Assembly: GCF_017916325.1 (NCBI RefSeq)
Contig: NC_090162.1
Coordinates: 367,501-427,500 of the forward strand
DNA from: Leishmania martiniquensis
Taxonomy: Eukaryota; Euglenozoa; Kinetoplastea; Trypanosomatida; Trypanosomatidae
Reading direction: 5' to 3'
DNA: 60,000 bases
The notes under the pieces are model-generated. The model searched no databases, had not been told where the DNA came from, and saw nothing but the letters and a program-made list of their open reading frames with translations. Below, piece by piece: positions 9,571-17,900 of this stretch. The position numbers were made by a program, and so were the translations under genes. Each line of letters starts with the position of its first letter. Position 1 is the first letter of the stretch.

Positions 9571-12500
9571 CTAAAGATCCCACGCGACGTCCTTTCGGCA
9601 CAGAGGAATGTCGACCTCCACCACAACGGCCTCGCCGCACAGCACGCAGTCCTGCTGCGCGAGCTGACGGGTGTCGCTGACGCCGTCCAGGACGTGCGGC
9701 GCGATGCCCTCGTCGGCCAGAAAGGCCTCAAGACCGCCGATCGACTCGAGTCGTGAGATTGCGCAAGCCTCGTGCACCACATGGCCGCAGTTGGGGTACA
9801 CTAAGTATGGCGTATTGCTCTGCAGCAGTGTCCGGTGGCACAGTGGACAGCGCTGGCTCGCTGTGATGTACCCAAACTGTTCGCGCGCCTGCCGCAAATC
9901 CTTCTTCACGCCTTCTGCGGTCTGGTACACCTCATCCTGCGTTCGGCTCAGCTGCCGCTTCTGTTGCGCATAGGTGTCGAAGTACTCGCAGATGGCGTCC
10001 CGGAAATCGTCGACGAGATTCACGTCGTCGATCCTACGGAGGACATCCTCGGTGTGGAGAATGCCGCCGGATTCCTGTACGACTGCGAGGGCCGCGGCAA
10101 CGTTGTGGCTGGCGAGCGCCTGCTCCGCCGTCAGCATCCACAGATGGCGCAGTTCGTCTTTACCGACCTTTCCGACAAGCCCGCGCAGCGTGTCTTCGGC
10201 GGCGACAATCCCCGGAAGCGCATCGTCGTCTTCCAACGGCTTGGCTACGTTCGCATCCTCGCTCGCGCCGCTGCCTGTGAGACGCTCGTGAGGTGCGTAC
10301 AGGGCTGTGGTGACGGCGTCGCGGTAGAGATGCATGTGTTTGTATAGGGCCACGGCAGCGGTCGTGCAACGGTGCTCCAGGCACATGCGCAGCGCGTAGC
10401 CCGTGTCGAAGAAAAGAGAGCTGCTGATGAAGTCGTCGAGGCGCACGGCATCGCGTGTCTGCGCAAGCAGGCGAACGTAGTAGTTATGCACGGCGCCCGA
10501 GGGGCAGCCATAGCGATGAATGCACTGATCGAGCAGCACCACCACCTGATGCTCCACATTACCGGCCACCTCGTTCATCGAAATATTGTAGCGCATAAAC
10601 GACGGTATCAGCCGCTCCATCTGCAGGGGAAGCACCCGACCCCACCGCGCCTCTTTCGCAAGCGCACGCAGCAGTGCCGTCACCAAGGCCACCGGCCGAT
10701 GCTGCATCAGCACAGAGGTAAACTCGTACCAGGGCAGAAGGCGGGCCGCAGAGCCGTGGCATGTGCCGAGGACCTTGACGGCCTCGTCGAACTGCTGCTG
10801 GGCGACGTGGTAGGCGACAACGTAGCGTGTGTGCTGCATTGTCTTGGCAAACAGCAACGCACTCTCGCCGTAGCCCTGCTCCTCCAGCAGCCGTACCACC
10901 AGCTCGTACACCGCCTTCTCCTTCAGAAAAGAACCGCACCGCTCCACTGTGCTCAGCAGGAACTCGTGAAGGTCCGCCTCGGCGGCGGGCGCCGCGGCAC
11001 TGCGCGCAACGCAGTCTAATTTCGCGAGGAGGAGAAGCACAAACAGGCAGGTTAGCTGCGGCGCCCAGTCGTCGAGCGAGACGAGGTGCGACAGCAGAAA
11101 CTGAAAGCGGGCCTCCACAAACGCCGTGCGCAGGTCCGTGTGGCGGTATGCCGTCAACAGCGCGTAGATGTCCTCGAACCAGTCGCACATGGCGAACTGG
11201 GTGATGGCGTGGCGTGTGGCGCCGCAGTCGAGAAAGAATCGGCCGCGATGAAACAGGCAGAGGTTGCGCTGGGTGTCCGAGTAAAAGGCAAGGCGGCACG
11301 CAGCATCCATGTAGCGTTTACGCACCGCCAATGACGCCTGCGCATCCTGTCCGCGCTCCAGAAAGAGACGCCACTGCTGGTGCGCCTCGTCCTCAATGAG
11401 CACTTCCCACAGGTGCGTGCGGCTGAAAAGAAAAAATCGGCGCGCCTCTGCGTCGTGGATGGCGCCGCACAGGTCAGAGGACGGCGGCGGTGATGCCCGG
11501 AACGGATCGAAGCGAATCCTCTGCGCCACCTCAGCCGGCAGCGGGGGTGCGAAGCGCCCGGCGGCACCGCCGCCGCTGTCGGCAGGGCTGCGCCACGAAG
11601 CTCCTGGAGGCTGGTGCAGCACCAGACATCGACGCGGGTACACTACAATCATGTGGAACGCCGTCGGGATCACTGCGATGGGGGCAACCGACGGTGGCAG
11701 CGCGCCCTTGTCAGCTCCAGAGCCAGTCGCGTCAGGGCTGTCTGCGAACCTTGCAAGCGAGAGCGACTGCTGATTCACCCGAGCCCCCTCCTCCTCCTCC
11801 TCTTCCGCGGAGGACGAAGCACCAAACGGCAGCCGCTCGTTTTCGTCGACAATGTCCGAAGAAACATCGCGGCGAAACAGTCCGTGCACGACACCCGCGG
11901 TACTATTCCACACGTACGACTGCGGCGCGGAGGCGCAAGAGGCACGGTAGACAAGCACCCGCCCGTCCACCTCCGGTGCGGAGGCGGAGCCGGCGTACAA
12001 GGGCACCGTCTGCGTGCGGAGCTTGACGTCGCCCGAGCTGAGGGCATGAAACAAAAGGGCTGGGGAGGAGATGCTGCGGCTGTGTGCTTCGTGCAGAGTG
12101 GTGGCAGTGGACATCAGCAGCACGCAGCCGCTTGCCCCCATTTTCGCAAAAACAATGGAGCGAATCGGGAAGAGGGACATTGCTGGCGAGGGCAGCGACC
12201 ACGCCACCTCTGCGCGCAGCTTGAACCGACTGGAGTTGCTGCTTCGGGCGTGCACGTGCAGAGCAAAGATGGCACGCCCCTTGTTCACCCCCATCAAGCA
12301 GCTCCACTCGGCGCCGCTCACCATTGCCGAGCCTTGCGTGGTAGACACGGACGCGGTATGGGCTCCCAAGGCGTCCGCGCTGTCTTTCAGCGCCGCCCCA
12401 TAGCTGTCCTGTGGAAGCCACCCAACGCACTCACCAACGACGACCTCCCGCGACCCCTGCACAAATCCACTGAGAGTGTCGGTCGCCTGTAGCTGAGTGG

Positions 12501-12840
12501 TGGCGCACATGCGTGCATCGAACGTGCGTTGCACGCTGACCTCACCGTCAGAGGCTGTCGCCACAACATAAGTGCCTTGGGGATGCACAAAGACTTTGTG
12601 AGGGTTGCGCACGAGTGTGCGGAGCAGCACGCGGTCCTCCCCAGCATCCCGGACCTCGAGCCATCCACTGCGGCGCAGCACCGCCATTACACCGGACTGG
12701 CAATTGACATCTTCAATAGGGTCCTGTCTATCAGAAAGGGGGTAGGTGACAAGCTCGAAGTGCGGTACCACAGGGTCGTGCAACGCATCAACGTGGCTCC
12801 GACTGTCACGCGGGGCCGCGTGTGCCATCGCCATATGCAC
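9571..12840 (-). CDS. VPS18: VPS18-like HOPS/CORVET tethering subunit
   Basis: A 1089-aa protein of the Pep3/Vps18 family, a core subunit of the HOPS and CORVET complexes that tether endosomal and lysosomal membranes before fusion. The first ~450 residues have the hydrophobic, strand-rich pattern of the Pep3/Vps18 propeller. The middle is alpha-solenoid (clathrin heavy-chain-like repeats), with a charged coiled segment near 960-990. The C-terminal RING-type finger is visible: C998, C1001, C1018, H1020, H1023, C1026, C1065 and C1068. The length fits the family. The first ATG (12840) is used; methionines at residues 3 and 5 are alternatives. It is the last gene of the minus cluster before the strand switch, and the tandem array lies upstream of it in transcription order. 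The alternative family, VPS11, also has a RING, but the overall pattern fits VPS18 better. Confidence 0.85.
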   Translation of the reverse strand: MHMAMAHAAPRDSRSHVDALHDPVVPHFELVTYPLSDRQDPIEDVNCQSGVMAVLRRSGWLEVRDAGEDRVLLRTLVRNPHKVFVHPQGTYVVATASDGEVSVQRTFDARMCATTQLQATDTLSGFVQGSREVVVGECVGWLPQDSYGAALKDSADALGAHTASVSTTQGSAMVSGAEWSCLMGVNKGRAIFALHVHARSSNSSRFKLRAEVAWSLPSPAMSLFPIRSIVFAKMGASGCVLLMSTATTLHEAHSRSISSPALLFHALSSGDVKLRTQTVPLYAGSASAPEVDGRVLVYRASCASAPQSYVWNSTAGVVHGLFRRDVSSDIVDENERLPFGASSSAEEEEEEGARVNQQSLSLARFADSPDATGSGADKGALPPSVAPIAVIPTAFHMIVVYPRRCLVLHQPPGASWRSPADSGGGAAGRFAPPLPAEVAQRIRFDPFRASPPPSSDLCGAIHDAEARRFFLFSRTHLWEVLIEDEAHQQWRLFLERGQDAQASLAVRKRYMDAACRLAFYSDTQRNLCLFHRGRFFLDCGATRHAITQFAMCDWFEDIYALLTAYRHTDLRTAFVEARFQFLLSHLVSLDDWAPQLTCLFVLLLLAKLDCVARSAAAPAAEADLHEFLLSTVERCGSFLKEKAVYELVVRLLEEQGYGESALLFAKTMQHTRYVVAYHVAQQQFDEAVKVLGTCHGSAARLLPWYEFTSVLMQHRPVALVTALLRALAKEARWGRVLPLQMERLIPSFMRYNISMNEVAGNVEHQVVVLLDQCIHRYGCPSGAVHNYYVRLLAQTRDAVRLDDFISSSLFFDTGYALRMCLEHRCTTAAVALYKHMHLYRDAVTTALYAPHERLTGSGASEDANVAKPLEDDDALPGIVAAEDTLRGLVGKVGKDELRHLWMLTAEQALASHNVAAALAVVQESGGILHTEDVLRRIDDVNLVDDFRDAICEYFDTYAQQKRQLSRTQDEVYQTAEGVKKDLRQAREQFGYITASQRCPLCHRTLLQSNTPYLVYPNCGHVVHEACAISRLESIGGLEAFLADEGIAPHVLDGVSDTRQLAQQDCVLCGEAVVVEVDIPLCRKDVAWDL

Positions 12841-13756
12841 TCGGGGCGCGCCTGCGCTGCAGAGAGGAGTCGCTACGCGTTGATATCAGCGCCGTATACG
12901 GACAACTGCGCGAACGCTTTTAGATGGCGTCAGGTACTGCGACTAAGCGACGCACCAGCTGCTCTGGTGACAAAGTTCAGTCAGGGCGCGAGCAGTCACT
13001 GCACAAACACACACTGACCCCGCCGAGAAAGGACTACAAAAACTGTTGATCGTGCGAAGGCTGGAGAGCTCTAACGCGGAGGACGTACGCTGTGTTCTAC
13101 CGATAATAAATCGCGGGGACGAACAGCGAACAGCTACAAGAGAGCAACGACTTTGTTGGCGTTCCGCTGCGTCCGTCATCAAAGCCACGCATGGAAGGAC
13201 CAATGATTTTATATGCGCTCGGTACCCGTAGCAGTGAGGTGTAGAGGAGACGGAGACAGGTAAAGATACGGGCTGCACAAATCAAAGGGACATGACGGAA
13301 GCAGTGCAAGAAGACAGCTTCGCCAGAGGAGACTCCGCTACCCCCGACGGCCACCCCTAACGTGAACACTCCCACGGACAGTGAGCTCTCGCGGCGCAAG
13401 GAGACACCACCGTAGACAACTAGCGGTATCCAAGTAAACACCAACGCACAAGCCTCCTGCGCGTGACGCCCTGGCGCTAAGACGTGCGCATCATGAGCAG
13501 AAGAATAGAGCACCCTCCAGAAAAATAACACTCCATCGCCTCACAAACATGCACAAGATGACGCACACCCATAATCACCGATCCTACTCCGCCGTTTGTC
13601 ACTAGCAGACTTCCACGGGCACCATCCCACACTCACTGCCCCCACAAGCATCATGCACCACCGAGCGCCTCCGAAATCACTTAAATGGAAACCTTTCTCA
13701 AAACAAATACCTTCAACACCGACATCGATATGCTCCCATACACAGCGCCCGTTTCG
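12841..13756 (-). other. 5' flank of VPS18 up to the array edge
   Basis: About 0.9 kb with no gene that I can support. Open frames on both strands are short and unlike any family I know. The array begins abruptly at about 13757, inside the shared core of its repeat unit. Confidence 0.5.
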
Positions 13757-13773
13757 CGTGCGCCCGCGCAGCG

Positions 13774-13858
13774 TCAGTGTGAGCTGAGTTGAAAAGTGCT
13801 ATGACCCCATTGCCGTGCTCGGACTGACAGGAAACTACGTGAATAGTGCTCTCATCAC
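13774..13858 (-). ncRNA. C/D box snoRNA in the shared core; predicted guide for LSU Am2946 (yeast numbering)
   Basis: An 85-nt minus-strand element with a perfect box C (GTGATGA), a D'-like CTGT 21 nt later, and a perfect box D (CTGA). One nt upstream of box D, the guide pairs over 12 contiguous bases, one of them G-U, with the conserved LSU rRNA segment GUGAGCUGGGUU. The fifth nucleotide from box D faces the A that corresponds to yeast 25S A2946, the target of yeast snR71. The flanking stem is weak (GCG/CGC). The 33 copies start at 13774, 14381, 14887, 15492, 15998, 16602, 17107, 17714, 18220, 18826, 19433, 19939, 20545, 21049, 21554, 22160, 22666, 23271, 23777, 24383, 24888, 25394, 26000, 26504, 27111, 27616, 28122, 28728, 29234, 29840, 30345, 30951 and 31457. 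The copy at 21049 carries one substitution between C and D'. The rRNA sequence is recalled, not looked up. Confidence 0.78.
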
Positions 13859-13946
13859 GCGCGTGCGCCTCGCGCATCGACGACAGGGCATGAAGGGGGA
13901 AGGGGGCAATACCGCCGATGTGGTCGGCGGGGCGCGCCACCGCACG

Positions 13947-14011
13947 GCATCTCGGAGAGTTGATGCTCCTACTCGCCCACTCGTGCGGGACGGCAGGACT
14001 CAATGCACTCC
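13947..14011 (-). ncRNA. Candidate H/ACA-like RNA with AGA box in module A
   Basis: A 65-nt minus-strand stretch ending in AGA plus three nucleotides, the 3' end format of trypanosomatid single-hairpin H/ACA-like RNAs. A short lower stem (GGAG/CUCC) closes just before the AGA, and an upper hairpin (UCCU/AGGA outer, CCC/GGG inner) can form. The lower stem is only 4 bp and I could not identify an rRNA target, so this is a weak call. Copies would lie in all 15 A units, about 132 nt after each A anchor. Confidence 0.35.
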
Positions 14012-14053
14012 TTTACGCATATGCGGCGCGCAGCAGTGCGCCACGGCAGCGCG

Positions 14054-14137
14054 TCAGACCTGTTGAGTTTTGACGTTTGGCTCGATATGTGCGCTCATGG
14101 CCTCGCTCGCGCACAACAGTGATGGATTCCTCATCAG
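14054..14137 (-). ncRNA. C/D box snoRNA in module A; predicted LSU target in the CCUGUUGAG segment
   Basis: An 84-nt minus-strand element with box C CTGATGA (first base off consensus), a D'-like CTGT, and box D CTGA. Starting one nt upstream of box D, the guide pairs over nine contiguous Watson-Crick bases with the universal LSU segment CCUGUUGAG, then two more pairs after a mismatch. The fifth nucleotide faces the G after CCCU. I know of no yeast methylation at exactly that base, so the site may be kinetoplastid-specific or the guide may act through another site. Copies lie about 238-239 nt after each A anchor, 15 in all. Confidence 0.6.
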
Positions 14138-14227
14138 AGCTACCCCGCGCTCGCACATAAGCACGCCATGCAGCAGTCGCACCAGCCCCCTTCACACACA
14201 CACATACACACACGCGTGCCGCCCAAG

Positions 14228-14306
14228 TCAGCCGAAAGGTGATTTGTGTGTCTGTATTCTCATGCGCCGGTCAAACTGTTTGGACCAACATCAATGCGTG
14301 CATCAT
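14228..14306 (-). ncRNA. C/D box snoRNA in module A; predicted guide for LSU Am807 (yeast numbering)
   Basis: A 79-nt minus-strand element with box C ATGATGC and box D CTGA, closed by a GCCGC/GCGGC terminal stem. The guide lies directly against box D and pairs with the conserved LSU segment CCGAAAGAUGGU at 11 of 12 positions (one mismatch, one G-U). The fifth nucleotide faces the A corresponding to yeast 25S A807, a known conserved 2'-O-methylation guided there by snR39/snR59. Fifteen copies, about 413 nt after each A anchor. Copies in the A units at 21595 and 28163 carry a G-to-A change on the plus strand inside the guide, which turns a C-G pair into U-G and so keeps pairing. Confidence 0.68.
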
Positions 14307-14421
14307 TCAGCGGCAGCGACGCGCACGCGCCAACACGCAGACCGCACACACACACGCACCCCGCGTGCGCCCGCGCAGCGTCAGTGTGAGCTGAGTTGAA
14401 AAGTGCTATGACCCCATTGCC

Positions 14422-14927
14422 GTGCTCGGACTGACAGGAAACTACGTGAATAGTGCTCTCATCACGCGCGTGTGCCTCGCGCAGCGGCAACGCAGGCCAC
14501 ACTCTGGCACAACAGGACAAGGACTTGCGTGGGAGGGGGCGCCCACCATTCCAAGGGAGTTGCGCGGTGGGCTTGGAGAAGGCATCATACGACAGGTCAC
14601 ACACACGCAGGCGCACAGACACACACAAAATCGCGCACGCACACACACCAGGCGCGATGGCACGGCACCACCAGCGCGGGACAGCGCCCGGCTCACCGCC
14701 GCTGTCACCCTCTCTTTCTCTCTTGAACTTTCGGGCGCTAGTGTCACTGACAGGTGTAAAGACAGGCGCCAGACAGGTCAAGATAACGCGGCCGTCCGCG
14801 CCGTTGTTTTCGCCCTCCCCTTCCGCCCCCTCTCTCCGTTACGCAGACCGCACACACACACGCACCCCGCGTGCGCCCGCGCAGCGTCAGTGTGAGCTGA
14901 GTTGAAAAGTGCTATGACCCCATTGCC
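14422..14927. repeat. Module B, first copy (506 bp)
   Basis: Reference copy of module B. Its specific part carries one H/ACA-like RNA on the minus strand, several CA tracts and a C/T-rich stretch near 14809-14845. A single-base variant (CCACCAG versus CCACGAG, at about 14668-14674 in this copy) separates two B subtypes. The CCACGAG subtype occurs in the units at 21090, 24929, 27657, 28769 and 30992. Confidence 0.9.
14500..14565 (-). ncRNA. H/ACA-like single-hairpin RNA with AGA box in module B
   Basis: A 66-nt minus-strand element with the compact trypanosomatid H/ACA layout: a 7-bp lower stem GCGCAAC/GUUGUGC (one G-U), an internal pocket of 12 and 15 nt, a 5-bp upper stem GUGGG/CCCAC with an 8-nt loop, then C-AGA-GUG, so the AGA box sits exactly 3 nt from the end. 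Seventeen complete copies lie 78 nt after each B anchor. In the B units at 20586, 21090, 24424 and 29881 a 1-nt deletion falls in the apical loop and leaves both stems intact. The truncated last unit keeps only the 3' half. I did not find the pseudouridylation target. Confidence 0.62.
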
Positions 14928-17900
14928 GTGCTCGGACTGACAGGAAACTACGTGAATAGTGCTCTCATCACGCGCGTGCGCCTCGCGCATCGACGACAGG
15001 GCATGAAGGGGGAAGGGGCAATACCGCCGATGTGGTCGGCGGGGCGCGCCACCGCACGGCATCTCGGAGAGTTGATGCTCCTACTCGCCCACTCGTGCGG
15101 GACGGCAGGACTCAATGCACTCCTTTACGCATATGCGGCGCGCAGCAGTGCGCCACGGCAGCGCGTCAGACCTGTTGAGTTTTGACGTTTGGCTCGATAT
15201 GTGCGCTCATGGCCTCGCTCGCGCACAACAGTGATGGATTCCTCATCAGAGCTACCCCGCGCTCGCACATAAGCACGCCATGCAGCAGTCGCACCAGCCC
15301 CTTCACACACACACATACACACACGCGTGCCGCCCAAGTCAGCCGAAAGGTGATTTGTGTGTCTGTATTCTCATGCGCCGGTCAAACTGTTTGGACCAAC
15401 ATCAATGCGTGCATCATTCAGCGGCAGCGACGCGCACGCGCCAACACGCAGACCGCACACACACACGCACCCCGCGTGCGCCCGCGCAGCGTCAGTGTGA
15501 GCTGAGTTGAAAAGTGCTATGACCCCATTGCCGTGCTCGGACTGACAGGAAACTACGTGAATAGTGCTCTCATCACGCGCGTGTGCCTCGCGCAGCGGCA
15601 ACGCAGGCCACACTCTGGCACAACAGGACAAGGACTTGCGTGGGAGGGGGCGCCCACCATTCCAAGGGAGTTGCGCGGTGGGCTTGGAGAAGGCATCATA
15701 CGACAGGTCACACACACGCAGGCGCACAGACACACACAAAATCGCGCACGCACACACACCAGGCGCGATGGCACGGCACCACCAGCGCGGGACAGCGCCC
15801 GGCTCACCGCCGCTGTCACCCTCTCTTTCTCTCTTGAACTTTCGGGCGCTAGTGTCACTGACAGGTGTAAAGACAGGCGCCAGACAGGTCAAGATAACGC
15901 GGCCGTCCGCGCCGTTGTTTTCGCCCTCCCCTTCCGCCCCCTCTCTCCGTTACGCAGACCGCACACACACACGCACCCCGCGTGCGCCCGCGCAGCGTCA
16001 GTGTGAGCTGAGTTGAAAAGTGCTATGACCCCATTGCCGTGCTCGGACTGACAGGAAACTACGTGAATAGTGCTCTCATCACGCGCGTGCGCCTCGCGCA
16101 TCGACGACAGGGCATGAAGGGGAAGGGGCAATACCGCCGATGTGGTCGGCGGGGCGCGCCACCGCACGGCATCTCGGAGAGTTGATGCTCCTACTCGCCC
16201 ACTCGTGCGGGACGGCAGGACTCAATGCACTCCTTTACGCATATGCGGCGCGCAGCAGTGCGCCACGGCAGCGCGTCAGACCTGTTGAGTTTTGACGTTT
16301 GGCTCGATATGTGCGCTCATGGCCTCGCTCGCGCACAACAGTGATGGATTCCTCATCAGAGCTACCCCGCGCTCGCACATAAGCACGCCATGCAGCAGTC
16401 GCACCAGCCCCTTCACACACACACATACACACACGCGTGCCGCCCAAGTCAGCCGAAAGGTGATTTGTGTGTCTGTATTCTCATGCGCCGGTCAAACTGT
16501 TTGGACCAACATCAATGCGTGCATCATTCAGCGGCAGCGACGCGCACGCGCCAACACGCAGACCGCACACACACACGCACCCCGCGTGCGCCCGCGCAGC
16601 GTCAGTGTGAGCTGAGTTGAAAAGTGCTATGACCCCATTGCCGTGCTCGGACTGACAGGAAACTACGTGAATAGTGCTCTCATCACGCGCGTGTGCCTCG
16701 CGCAGCGGCAACGCAGGCCACACTCTGGCACAACAGGACAAGGACTTGCGTGGGAGGGGGCGCCCACCATTCCAAGGGAGTTGCGCGGTGGGCTTGGAGA
16801 AGGCATCATACGACAGGTCACACACACGCAGGCGCACAGACACACACAAAATCGCGCACGCACACACACCAGGCGCGATGGCACGGCACCACCAGCGCGG
16901 GACAGCGCCCGGCTCACCGCCGCTGTCACCCTCTCTTTCTCTCTTGAACTTTCGGGCGCTAGTGTCACTGACAGGTGTAAAGACAGGCGCCAGACAGGTC
17001 AAGATAACGCGGCCGTCCGCGCCGTTGTTTTCGCCCTCCCCTTCCGCCCCTCTCTCCGTTACGCAGACCGCACACACACACGCACCCCGCGTGCGCCCGC
17101 GCAGCGTCAGTGTGAGCTGAGTTGAAAAGTGCTATGACCCCATTGCCGTGCTCGGACTGACAGGAAACTACGTGAATAGTGCTCTCATCACGCGCGTGCG
17201 CCTCGCGCATCGACGACAGGGCATGAAGGGGGAAGGGGGCAATACCGCCGATGTGGTCGGCGGGGCGCGCCACCGCACGGCATCTCGGAGAGTTGATGCT
17301 CCTACTCGCCCACTCGTGCGGGACGGCAGGACTCAATGCACTCCTTTACGCATATGCGGCGCGCAGCAGTGCGCCACGGCAGCGCGTCAGACCTGTTGAG
17401 TTTTGACGTTTGGCTCGATATGTGCGCTCATGGCCTCGCTCGCGCACAACAGTGATGGATTCCTCATCAGAGCTACCCCGCGCTCGCACATAAGCACGCC
17501 ATGCAGCAGTCGCACCAGCCCCCTTCACACACACACATACACACACGCGTGCCGCCCAAGTCAGCCGAAAGGTGATTTGTGTGTCTGTATTCTCATGCGC
17601 CGGTCAAACTGTTTGGACCAACATCAATGCGTGCATCATTCAGCGGCAGCGACGCGCACGCGCCAACACGCAGACCGCACACACACACGCACCCCGCGTG
17701 CGCCCGCGCAGCGTCAGTGTGAGCTGAGTTGAAAAGTGCTATGACCCCATTGCCGTGCTCGGACTGACAGGAAACTACGTGAATAGTGCTCTCATCACGC
17801 GCGTGTGCCTCGCGCAGCGGCAACGCAGGCCACACTCTGGCACAACAGGACAAGGACTTGCGTGGGAGGGGGCGCCCACCATTCCAAGGGAGTTGCGCGG

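Larger units (their letters stand above)
13815..14421. repeat. Module A, first copy (607 bp)
   Basis: Reference copy of module A, measured from anchor to anchor. On the minus strand its specific part carries one H/ACA-like candidate and two C/D candidates; a third C/D RNA spans each anchor. A CA tract near 14196-14214 is preceded by a run of five C in some copies and four in others: A copies 1, 4-7 and 12-15 have five, copies 2, 3 and 8-11 have four. Confidence 0.9.

Noticed and set aside
14809..14850. Plus-strand polypyrimidine tract plus AG in each B unit as trans-splice acceptors
   Set aside because: It lies antisense to the neighbouring genes and is followed only by an eight-codon frame. 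It may be incidental.
14442..14927. A C/D snoRNA in the B-specific part starting at ATGATGC on the minus strand
   Set aside because: No CTGA box D occurs downstream in the B-specific sequence.
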